Below are positions 6,597 to 13,034 of a stretch of DNA of 17,691 nucleotides, one piece after another. How positions within the stretch are numbered: the stretch's first letter is position 1; the number at the start of each line of letters is the position of its first letter. Made by a program: the position numbers and the translations under genes. The stretch is from an uncultured Lachnospiraceae bacterium (GTDB lineage: Bacteria > Bacillota > Clostridia > Lachnospirales > Lachnospiraceae), in contig CAJUST010000034.1 in NCBI GenBank assembly GCA_910589105.1, positions 1 to 17,691 of the forward strand, read 5' to 3'. The notes beneath the pieces were generated by a model. It made no database searches and had not been told where the DNA came from. It was given only the letters and a program-made list of their open reading frames with translations.

Positions 6597-7667
6597 TTGA
6601 ACAACTATAATACAAACTGGTTATTTCAGCCGCCGAATCTGTTTGGCATGAGAAGGCCGCCTAATCGGAACGGGAACCAAAATCAAAACGTATCTCAACC
6701 CGCTCAGTATACTAAGGAGAATCCAAATGCCGGCATGTCTGAGAAGAATCAGCGCGCCGATAAGGCAGATCCAGAGAATTGTGATGCTTCTTGTAATTGT
6801 GGGTCTGAGTTAGGGAATCCAAGCAGAGAACAAAATACTTTCTGTTGTCCAGATGAATGTAGAAACTTTAAATCGCAGGAGCCGGAGAGAGGAACAGGAT
6901 CTTGTGGCTGCCAATGTAGATGCGGAGAGCATGAACCTTGTGGATGCCGCGGAGAAAAAGGAGAACCCGGACCGCAGGGGCCAAAGGGAGAGACAGGGCC
7001 TTGTGGATGCCGCGGAGAAAAAGGGGAGCCCGGACCGCAGGGGCCAAAGGGAGAGACAGGGTCTTGTGGATGCCGTGGAGAAAAAGGGGAGCCCGGACCG
7101 CAGGGGCCAAGAGGAGAGGCAGGACCCTGCGGGTGCCGCGGAGAGAAAGGAGAGCCCGGACCGCAGGGAGTTACGGGGCCACAAGGACCGCAAGGACCAA
7201 CTGGGCCGATGGGACCATGTGGACCACAAGGATCGCAAGGGCCAATGGGACCTCCCGGATATCCGCAAAACAGTATATTTGCATCATTTTTGGAACGGGA
7301 AGTTTTAGTGCCGGAAATTTCCAATCTTCCGTTGGAAATTGACATACCAGATATAACTGAACATATATCCCTTTGTAATAATTATTCGGTGAAGTTAGCC
7401 TCCGGTTATTATGGAATCTATTATTATATTTCGGCGGAGATGAAAAAACATGGTTTCATGAAGCTTACGCCTGTAATCAATGATTGCGCGCAAAATGTAT
7501 ATGCTGGATATGCAGAAGCGGCAAAGCGAAAAGAATGGCTTGAATTGTCAAGATATTTTATGATTGAGGTCAAAAGCGCCTCTACTTTGTTCTTTATATG
7601 GCATTCTTCAGAATGTGAATCTAGGATTAATATGAATCTGTGTATAGAAAAGCTTTTCAGACAATAA
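6597..7667 (+). CDS. Cysteine-rich collagen-like spore-surface protein
   Basis: The protein has 356 residues. The Asn/Gln-rich N-terminus (about 1-50) is followed by a cysteine-rich stretch to about residue 115. A collagen-like Gly-X-Y region then runs to residue 221, including four near-identical 21-residue units (GPC GCR GEK GEP GPQ GPK GET). The 135-residue C-terminal domain is globular and beta-rich, resembling trimerising C1q/TNF-type jelly-rolls of BclA-like proteins by pattern. The start is TTG 6597, with GGGGTGA 6-7 nt upstream; no ATG has a comparable site. There is no signal peptide, as expected for a coat or exosporium protein assembled from the mother cell. A glycosyltransferase gene follows after 23 bp. 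Cysteines inside the triplets are unusual for collagen and suggest disulfide cross-linking. The spore location is inferred from promoter and context. Confidence 0.8.
   Translation: MNNYNTNWLFQPPNLFGMRRPPNRNGNQNQNVSQPAQYTKENPNAGMSEKNQRADKADPENCDASCNCGSELGNPSREQNTFCCPDECRNFKSQEPERGTGSCGCQCRCGEHEPCGCRGEKGEPGPQGPKGETGPCGCRGEKGEPGPQGPKGETGSCGCRGEKGEPGPQGPRGEAGPCGCRGEKGEPGPQGVTGPQGPQGPTGPMGPCGPQGSQGPMGPPGYPQNSIFASFLEREVLVPEISNLPLEIDIPDITEHISLCNNYSVKLASGYYGIYYYISAEMKKHGFMKLTPVINDCAQNVYAGYAEAAKRKEWLELSRYFMIEVKSASTLFFIWHSSECESRINMNLCIEKLFRQ
6936..7187 (+). repeat. Four tandem 63-bp repeats in the collagen-like gene
   Basis: Units start at 6936, 6999, 7062 and 7125. Each encodes 21 residues, or seven Gly-X-Y triplets, with the CGCRGEKGEPGPQG core. 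Units 1 and 2 are nearly identical in DNA; unit 4 is the most diverged (GGA to GGG, altered Lys/Arg codons, GVTG in place of GPKG at the end). Changes in copy number would keep the reading frame. Confidence 0.9.
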
Positions 7668-7690
7668 AAACAAAGAAGGGGAAATTGAAA

Positions 7691-8767
7691 ATGCCAACAA
7701 TAAGTCTGTGCATGATTGTAAAAAATGAAGAAAAGAATATTGTTCGCTGTCTGGACAGCGTGGCGGATTTAGTAGACGAAATTATTATTGTAGACACGGG
7801 ATCGACTGACCGGACAGTGGAAGCGGCGTCTGGTTATACAAAGAAGGTCTATGTTTACCCTTGGACAGATGATTTTTCTGAGGCTAGAAATTATTCCTTT
7901 TCGAAAGCATCTATGGATTATTGTATGTGGCTGGATGCAGATGATATTCTGGAAAAAAAGGAACATGAAAAATTTCTGCAGTTAAAGGAATCTCTGTCTA
8001 AAAGTACGGACATTGTAATGATGAAATATAATACTGCCTTTGATGAAGCCGGAAATCCTTCGTTTTCTTATTTTCGGGAACGATGGATTAGAAACAGTTC
8101 TAAATACCGCTGGATAGGCGAAGTCCATGAGGTAATTCCTCCAAATGGCAGTGTGATTTATTCGGACATTGCTGTCAGCCATAAAAAAATGGATGCTGGG
8201 AATCCGGATCGAAATCTGAAAATATACCAAAAAATGCTTACGTCCGGAAAGACTTTGGAGCCGCGGCAGCAGTATTATTACGGACGGGAGTTATATTATC
8301 ACAAACAGTATGAAGAAGCTGTTTGCGTATTTGAAAAGTTTTTGCTTTCCGCTGAAGGATGGATTGAGAATAAAATTGAAGCATGTTCTATATGCGCAAA
8401 CTGTTATTTACATCTGGGAAAGGAGGATTCCGCTCTTACAACGCTTTTACGCAGCATGAGCTTTGATCTTCCAAGAGCTGAATTATGTTGTGAAATAGGA
8501 AAATATTTTTTGGAACATGGAAATTTCCAGAATGCTGTTTATTGGTATGAGACGGCTCTGAATACGCCTAAAAATGAATATTCAGGAGGGTTTATTCTGC
8601 CGGATTGTTATGACTATATTCCTTTATTACAGTTATGCGTGTGTTACGATAAGATAGGGGACAGACAAAAGGCAGAGGAATATAACGAGAAAGCCGGAAT
8701 CTGCAAGCCTTATTCCAAAGCCTATCTTTACAACAAACGTTATTTTGACAGTTTGAAAAATCCATAA
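7691..8767 (+). CDS. Family 2 glycosyltransferase with TPR-like C-terminus
   Basis: This 358-residue enzyme has an N-terminal GT-A fold: ISLCMIVKNEEKNI (4-17), DEIIIVDTGSTDRT (29-42), DFSEARN (61-67) and the nucleotide-sugar/metal motif WLDADD (80-85). From about residue 200 onward it is helical with TPR-like repeats (YYYGRELYYHKQYEEAVCVFEKFL). This layout resembles SunS-type protein glycosyltransferases. No membrane helix is visible, so it is probably cytosolic in the mother cell. ATG 7691 is chosen for AAGAAGGGG upstream; the longer in-frame version would overlap the preceding gene. Lying between two collagen-like genes, its likely targets are their threonines, as for the SgtA glycosyltransferase beside bclA3 in Clostridioides difficile. 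The sugar donor cannot be told from the sequence. Confidence 0.88.
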   Translation: MPTISLCMIVKNEEKNIVRCLDSVADLVDEIIIVDTGSTDRTVEAASGYTKKVYVYPWTDDFSEARNYSFSKASMDYCMWLDADDILEKKEHEKFLQLKESLSKSTDIVMMKYNTAFDEAGNPSFSYFRERWIRNSSKYRWIGEVHEVIPPNGSVIYSDIAVSHKKMDAGNPDRNLKIYQKMLTSGKTLEPRQQYYYGRELYYHKQYEEAVCVFEKFLLSAEGWIENKIEACSICANCYLHLGKEDSALTTLLRSMSFDLPRAELCCEIGKYFLEHGNFQNAVYWYETALNTPKNEYSGGFILPDCYDYIPLLQLCVCYDKIGDRQKAEEYNEKAGICKPYSKAYLYNKRYFDSLKNP

Positions 8768-8830
8768 TGTTTTAGGGGAAATGTATTTGACATAATTCTT
8801 GCGCAGCAGACCAAAAAATTAAAATTTGTA

Positions 8831-8857
8831 ACAAATACAACAAATACTCATAAATTA
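8831..8857 (+). promoter_or_regulatory. Sigma-K-like promoter of the large collagen-like gene
   Basis: AC (8831-8832), 16 nt, then CATAAATTA (8849-8857). This is a full match to the mother-cell sigma-K pattern AC-N16/17-CATAnnnTA. Transcription would start near 8864, about 66 nt before ATG 8930. Read-through from the glycosyltransferase gene is also possible, since no terminator lies between them. Confidence 0.6.
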
Positions 8858-8929
8858 TTTGTAGAAAAAGATATTATTTATGTGGCCGGCCAAATGTCTT
8901 TTTCGAATAAGAGGAAGGATGTGTTTGGT

Positions 8930-10516
8930 ATGAATCGGAACAATTCTTGTAACTGCTGTATGGAAGATTGTGAGAATCAATGTCACTCTGTCTGTTGTGA
9001 GCGTGGACCTGCGGGGCCAAAAGGAGATCAAGGGCCGATGGGGCCGCAAGGCATGAAAGGCGATCCCGGATGTCCGGGACCTAAAGGTGACAAGGGGGAT
9101 CAAGGGCCGATGGGAGCGCAAGGCATTCCCGGCGCTCCAGGCGCAAGAGGCCCAAGAGGCAATACTGGACCAGTGGGGCCTACTGGCAATACTGGCCCGA
9201 GAGGCTATGCAGGTCCAAGAGGTTATGCGGGGCCGCAGGGCATTCAGGGCATTCAAGGCGTTCGCGGGGATATTGGCCCGAAGGGCGATCCCGGATGTGA
9301 AGGGCCAAAAGGCGATATTGGACCGCAAGGTCCGGCAGGAAATCCTGGGCCAACTGGTCCTGCGGGTCCACAGGGTGACATTGGGCCACAAGGTCCAAGA
9401 GGCATTCCGGGCAATACAGGTCCGACAGGTTCTACAGGCCCGATGGGGCCGCAGGGCATGACGGGTCCACAGGGTATTCAAGGCGTAACAGGGCCTATTG
9501 GAATACAGGGGCCGAAAGGTTGTCCGGGAGATAATGGGGCGACCGGGGCAACGGGAGCGACGGGAGCGACCGGGGCAACGGGAGCCGATGGAGCAACCGG
9601 GGCAACCGGAGCAACGGGAGCCGATGGAGCGACCGGGGCAACCGGAGCGACAGGAGCCGATGGAGCGACCGGGGCAACCGGAGCGACCGGAGCTGATGGA
9701 GCGACCGGAGCAACGGGAGCCGATGGAGCGACCGGGGCAACGGGAGCAACGGGAGCCGATGGAGCAACGGGAGCAACGGGAGCCGATGGAGCGACCGGAG
9801 CAACGGGAGCCGATGGAGCGACCGGGGCAACGGGAGCCGATGGAGCAACCGGGGCAACCGGAGCTGATGGAGCGACAGGAGCGACCGGAGCAACGGGAGC
9901 CGATGGAGCAACCGGGGCAACGGGAGCAACGGGAGCTGATGGAGCGACCGGGGCAACCGGAGCAACGGGAGCAACGGGTGCGACTGGAATTGCTGGAACA
10001 GGAGCAATTATTCCGTTTGCATCAGGCCTTCCGGTAGCATTAACAACAATCGTTGGAGGGCTTGCGGGACTTCCTGCTTTTGTTGGATTTGGAAGTAGCG
10101 CGCAGGGGCTTACATTGTTAGGCTCTACGATTGATATTACAAATGCCAGCGGCACGTTGTCAAACTTTGCATTTCAAGTTCCCCGCGCTGGCGTAATTAC
10201 CTCATTCAGCGCATTTTTCAGCACAACGGTGGCGCTCTCTTTAATCGGTTCCACTGTTACCGTCAACGCGCAAATATATCAGTCTGCAACGCCGAACAAT
10301 GTATTCTCTCCGATTGCAGGGACATTGATTAATTTAACGCCATCGCTTTCGGGGGTAATATCCATTGGGACATTGTTAAATGGAGCGCTTACAGGACTTA
10401 ATATTCCGGTAACAGCCCAAACCCGTCTGATGCTAGTATTTTCAGCATCAGCCAGCGGATTAACTTTGGTAAATACAGTGACAGGATATGCAAGCGCCGG
10501 ATTAAGCATAAACTAA
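8930..10516 (+). CDS. BclA/BclB-like collagen-like exosporium glycoprotein
   Basis: The protein has 528 residues from ATG 8930. Residues 1-25 are cysteine-rich (C7, C9, C10, C14, C18, C22, C23). Gly-X-Y triplets start at G26 with mixed composition (GPKGDQGPMGPQG). Residues 203-352 are 50 uninterrupted GAT or GAD triplets. The C-terminal domain (about 360-528; GAIIPFASGLPVALTT to GYASAGLSIN) closely resembles the C-terminal domain of the exosporium glycoprotein BclB. GAGGAAGG lies about 11 nt before ATG 8930; GTG 8882 would add 16 residues but has a weaker site. A full sigma-K-like promoter precedes it. The 38 threonines in the stalk are plausible O-glycosylation sites for the adjacent transferase. 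It probably forms trimeric filaments on the spore surface; that is inferred from family and context. Confidence 0.88.
   Translation: MNRNNSCNCCMEDCENQCHSVCCERGPAGPKGDQGPMGPQGMKGDPGCPGPKGDKGDQGPMGAQGIPGAPGARGPRGNTGPVGPTGNTGPRGYAGPRGYAGPQGIQGIQGVRGDIGPKGDPGCEGPKGDIGPQGPAGNPGPTGPAGPQGDIGPQGPRGIPGNTGPTGSTGPMGPQGMTGPQGIQGVTGPIGIQGPKGCPGDNGATGATGATGATGATGADGATGATGATGADGATGATGATGADGATGATGATGADGATGATGADGATGATGATGADGATGATGADGATGATGADGATGATGADGATGATGADGATGATGATGADGATGATGATGADGATGATGATGATGATGIAGTGAIIPFASGLPVALTTIVGGLAGLPAFVGFGSSAQGLTLLGSTIDITNASGTLSNFAFQVPRAGVITSFSAFFSTTVALSLIGSTVTVNAQIYQSATPNNVFSPIAGTLINLTPSLSGVISIGTLLNGALTGLNIPVTAQTRLMLVFSASASGLTLVNTVTGYASAGLSIN
9536..9985 (+). repeat. 450-bp array of 50 nine-base triplet repeats (GAT/GAD)
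   Basis: Fifty consecutive 9-bp units encode 38 GAT and 12 GAD triplets, in runs of 5,3,3,3,2,3,2,2,2,2,3,3,5 GAT separated by single GAD. Alanine is GCG or GCA before Thr but GCC or GCT before Asp. The two unit types thus carry separate codon signatures, as expected if whole units or 27/36-bp blocks were duplicated. The array is much richer in GC than its surroundings. Length changes would keep the frame. Confidence 0.95.
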
Positions 10517-10543
10517 AAATGTAAATATAAATAAAAATAACAG

Positions 10544-10597
10544 GGCTGCCACGTGAAATAGTGTATTCTAATTTACGTGGCAGCCTAAAATATTTTT
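10544..10597 (+). terminator. Terminator of the collagen-like island
   Basis: GGCTGCCACGT (10544-10554) and ACGTGGCAGCC (10575-10585) form a perfect 11-bp stem with a 20-nt loop that can partly extend it. A broken T-rich tail follows. It starts 27 bp after the stop codon. The A-rich left flank may let it act in both directions. Confidence 0.7.
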
Positions 10598-10858
10598 CTT
10601 GATATTTATGATTGCTAATGTATATTTAATTCTTATTCTATTTTAGGATTAGCATAAAATGAAGCATTCTCTTTTTTCTAAATGTAAGTAATGGTATCTG
10701 TTAAAATTTTGCAATAGAAAAACAGACATTTTATGAGAAAAAATGAAAAGAGGAAGCTATGTGGACCAGATTGTCAGTCAAGAGCATTCTTTTCCCATTA
10801 TGTGAAAGATACAGGGTTAAAAAAATTCTGGCCGCTATTGTGTTATGGGAAAAATAGA
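10598..10858. other. AT-rich intergenic region
   Basis: About 260 bp lie between the collagen-island terminator and the arsR-type promoter. No ORF with a ribosome binding site and no clear structure is visible. Confidence 0.5.
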
Positions 10859-10887
10859 TTGACATTCTTCTATGCGTTGTATATAAT
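10859..10887 (+). promoter_or_regulatory. Consensus sigma-A promoter of the arsR-type operon
   Basis: TTGACA (10859-10864), 17 nt, TATAAT (10882-10887). This is a perfect vegetative promoter, so the operon needs tight repression, matching the operator dyad directly downstream. Confidence 0.88.
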
Positions 10888-10903
10888 ATAGATAGTTATC
10901 TAT
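10888..10903 (+). promoter_or_regulatory. Probable ArsR operator
   Basis: ATAGATA-GT-TATCTAT is a perfect 7-bp inverted repeat with a 2-bp centre. It starts next to the -10 box and covers the expected transcription start. Position and form fit autorepression by the ArsR/SmtB-family protein encoded immediately downstream. Confidence 0.7.
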
Positions 10904-10920
10904 GGGAGGTGATTGACGGA

Positions 10921-11232
10921 ATGTTTGACGAAAAGAAAACAGCCATTATTTTCAAAGCATTTTGCGACGAAAACCGGATACGGATATTGAAATTGCTTGC
11001 CACAGGAGAGAAATGCGGCTGTAAACTGTTGGAAGAAATTCATGTGACGCAGCCAACCTTGTCGCATCATATGAAAATACTGTGTGATTCCGGCGTTGTA
11101 GTCGGGCGGAAAGAAGGTAAATGGACACATTATTCGATTTCTTTCGAAGGCGCAGGGATTGCAGTTCGATGCCTACAGGAACTGACGCAAATTTCCAGTT
11201 CAGATGAAAATAAGCCGTGTTGTGAAATGTAA
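10921..11232 (+). CDS. ArsR/SmtB-family metalloregulator
   Basis: This 103-residue winged-helix repressor has the recognition region VTQPTLSHHMKILCDSGVV (42-60) and the wing GRKEGKWTHYSIS. Candidate metal(loid) thiols are C32 and C34 in GEKCGCKLL, plus C15, C55 and a C-terminal CC pair (100-101). The CxC in the helix before the recognition helix resembles the arsenic-sensing position of ArsR proteins. ATG 10921 is used because GGAGGTGA is 8 nt upstream; the GTG at 10909 lies inside that site. It is first gene of an operon with a permease and a thioredoxin-like protein and probably represses it through the dyad at 10888. Arsenite or a trivalent organoarsenical is the likely inducer, but this is not proven. 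Confidence 0.9.
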   Translation: MFDEKKTAIIFKAFCDENRIRILKLLATGEKCGCKLLEEIHVTQPTLSHHMKILCDSGVVVGRKEGKWTHYSISFEGAGIAVRCLQELTQISSSDENKPCCEM

Positions 11233-11313
11233 TCTTTTGCGTTCCTGCGCGGCTTATAGAACTGCAAACTCATGGATACATTTCAATTTGACTATATAAA
11301 GGAGATTGCTTTT

Positions 11314-12327
11314 ATGGAAATCTTAAAAACAGCTTGGGAATTTTTTCAAATTGAAATCCTTGGTATGCAGTGGCTTGACCGCGTGATCGGCAGTTTACTT
11401 GAATTGTGCGGTCTTGATCTTGAAAGCAGGATTGGTGGGAGCGTGCGGTTTTTTATCTATGACACAATCAAAATTCTGGCGCTGTTAGGCGTCCTGATTT
11501 TAACGATTTCGTATATTCAGAGTTTTTTCCCGCCAGAGAGGACGAAAAAGATACTTGGACGTTTTCATGGGATAGGGGCAAATATCCTTGCCGCCCTGCT
11601 TGGGACTGTTACGCCGTTTTGTTCCTGCTCGTCTATTCCTCTCTTTATTGGTTTTACGAATGCAGGATTGCCCCTTGGGGTAACATTTTCGTTTCTTATT
11701 TCTTCGCCAATGGTTGATCTTAGCAGCCTTGTTTTGCTGATGAGTGTGTTCGGCTGGAAAGTGGCTGTTCTCTATGTTATTTTCGGCTTAGTAATTGCCG
11801 TTGCAGGCGGCGCTTTCATTGAAAAATTAAGTCTTGAACATCAAGTGGAGGACTATATACGCAACGGCAGCGTTATGAATGTTCCACAAGAAGAACTGCG
11901 TTTCAAAGACCGTATGAAATATGCTTGGGAACAGGTGGCTTCAACCGCGAAAAAGGTTGCGCCGTATATTTTGGCAGGCGTAGGCATTGGCGCCGCCATT
12001 CATAACTGGATGCCTGAAGATGTAATTGTAAAAGCGCTTGGAGAAACAAATTCGTTTGGCGTTGCGCTTGCTGTTCTTGCGGGAGCGCCGATGTATGCAG
12101 ATATTTTCGGCGCAATCCCGATTGCGGAAGCTTTGCTCGCAAAAGGCGCATTGCTTGGCGTTGTCCTTTCTTTTATGATGGGCGTAACGACGCTTTCCCT
12201 TCCTTCGATCATTATGCTCCGTAAGGCAGTGAAACCACGGCTATTGGGCATTTTTATTGCGATATGCGTCATAGGCATTATCGTTGTAGGTTATTTATTT
12301 AACGTGATACAATATTTTATTCTTTAA
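11314..12327 (+). CDS. ArsP/COG0701-family permease
   Basis: This 337-residue protein has about eight hydrophobic segments. It belongs to the DUF318/COG0701 permease family by the motif TPFCSCSSIPLFIGF (100-114; C103 and C105) and the second half-repeat GAPMYADIFGAIPIAEALLAKG. ArsP members of this family export trivalent organoarsenicals such as methylarsenite. ATG 11314 follows AAAGGAGA at good spacing; an upstream in-frame ATG (11272) has no such site. The gene is 81 bp after the repressor gene and 18 bp before a thioredoxin-like gene. The arsR neighbour supports a metal(loid) efflux role; the exact substrate is inference. Confidence 0.85.
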   Translation: MEILKTAWEFFQIEILGMQWLDRVIGSLLELCGLDLESRIGGSVRFFIYDTIKILALLGVLILTISYIQSFFPPERTKKILGRFHGIGANILAALLGTVTPFCSCSSIPLFIGFTNAGLPLGVTFSFLISSPMVDLSSLVLLMSVFGWKVAVLYVIFGLVIAVAGGAFIEKLSLEHQVEDYIRNGSVMNVPQEELRFKDRMKYAWEQVASTAKKVAPYILAGVGIGAAIHNWMPEDVIVKALGETNSFGVALAVLAGAPMYADIFGAIPIAEALLAKGALLGVVLSFMMGVTTLSLPSIIMLRKAVKPRLLGIFIAICVIGIIVVGYLFNVIQYFIL

Positions 12328-12345
12328 TTTTAGGAGGCTGTCACT

Positions 12346-12726
12346 ATGGCATTATTTCACTTTGGAAAGAAAAATGAAGAAGAAAAGAAAACGGTTTCGG
12401 GCGTTTGTCGCTGCGATTGCGCTACAGGTGAAGAAAAAAGCGCTTTAAGCGGGAGCGGCTTTCAGGCAAAGGCGGATAGAAATGTCTGCATGAAAGTGTT
12501 GGGCGCAGGCTGTAAATCCTGCCATGAGCAGTATGAGAATGTAAAACAGGCGGTAAAGGATATGGGGTTTTCCATAGAGGTTACATATATTACTGATATG
12601 AAAAAAATAATGGAGTATGGCGTTATGAGTATGCCTGCCCTTGTTGTGAATGAGCAGGTTGTTGCTGCGGGTAAAGTATTGAAACCGAATGATGTCATTG
12701 CGTTACTTCGTAAATCGGGTTTTTAG
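12346..12726 (+). CDS. Thioredoxin-like small redox protein
   Basis: This 126-residue protein has a thioredoxin-fold domain from about residue 46. Its active-site motif is CKSC (56-59) and the cis-proline segment is MSMPALVVN (P97). It resembles the MTH895/redox-active disulfide protein 2 group. An N-terminal extension carries CRCDC (21-25) plus C48, which may bind metal(loid) or hand over thiols. No signal peptide is visible. TAGGAGG lies just upstream of the ATG, 18 bp after the permease stop. It probably supports the permease by reducing or delivering the toxic species; members often sit beside COG0701 permeases. The partner and chemistry are inferred. Confidence 0.85.
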   Translation: MALFHFGKKNEEEKKTVSGVCRCDCATGEEKSALSGSGFQAKADRNVCMKVLGAGCKSCHEQYENVKQAVKDMGFSIEVTYITDMKKIMEYGVMSMPALVVNEQVVAAGKVLKPNDVIALLRKSGF

Positions 12727-12842
12727 TTATGGATAGGAAAATATTCAAGACGCGGTAAGGATTATGGAGACATTATGTTGGACAAATCTAGTTTGGGAAA
12801 ATGACTGTTAAGATCTTTGCGCCTGCTATTGCAATTTCAAAT

Positions 12843-12852
12843 GGGGGGGGGG
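12843..12852 (+). repeat. Ten-base G homopolymer in an intergenic region
   Basis: Ten consecutive G residues lie between the thioredoxin-like stop and the bidirectional terminator. No gene contains them; an ATG directly before the run opens only 21 codons. Homopolymers of this length in an AT-rich setting are prone to slippage. Confidence 0.8.
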
Positions 12853-12917
12853 AGAGAAGCGTAAATGTGAAATTTTCTCATACAAACTGTGGAAAATTAA
12901 AATAGTCTTACATAGAA

Positions 12918-12959
12918 AAAAGAACCCTTATAAAGCCATTGCTTTATAGGGGTTCTTTT
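12918..12959. terminator. Bidirectional terminator between convergent operons
   Basis: The 19-nt arms 12918-12936 and 12941-12959 pair fully, with one G-U and a CATT loop. The left arm begins AAAAGAACCC and the right arm ends GGTTCTTTT, so each strand has its own U-rich tail. It serves the ArsR-type operon (+) and the NifU-like/GGGtGRT operon (-). Confidence 0.92.
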
Positions 12960-13034
12960 CAGTTTTAAAGCGCCATAATTTTTGAGCGTATGGCGGCAGT
13001 GAAACCTATGGTTATTTTTTATTTCAAAACCAGC

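Noticed and set aside
6936..7187. Possible CRISPR-like array from regular 63-bp repeats
   Set aside because: The units are contiguous with no unique spacers and encode Gly-X-Y triplets in frame.
6749..7345. Minus-strand proline/glycine-rich ORF (198 codons) and other frames over the same repeats
   Set aside because: Shadow of the 63-bp collagen repeats; the plus strand has a good start, operon context and recognisable domains.
9478..10155. Long minus-strand ORF of APVAPS repeats (225 codons)
   Set aside because: It is the antisense reading of the 9-bp collagen triplet array, which keeps every frame open; it has no ribosome binding site.
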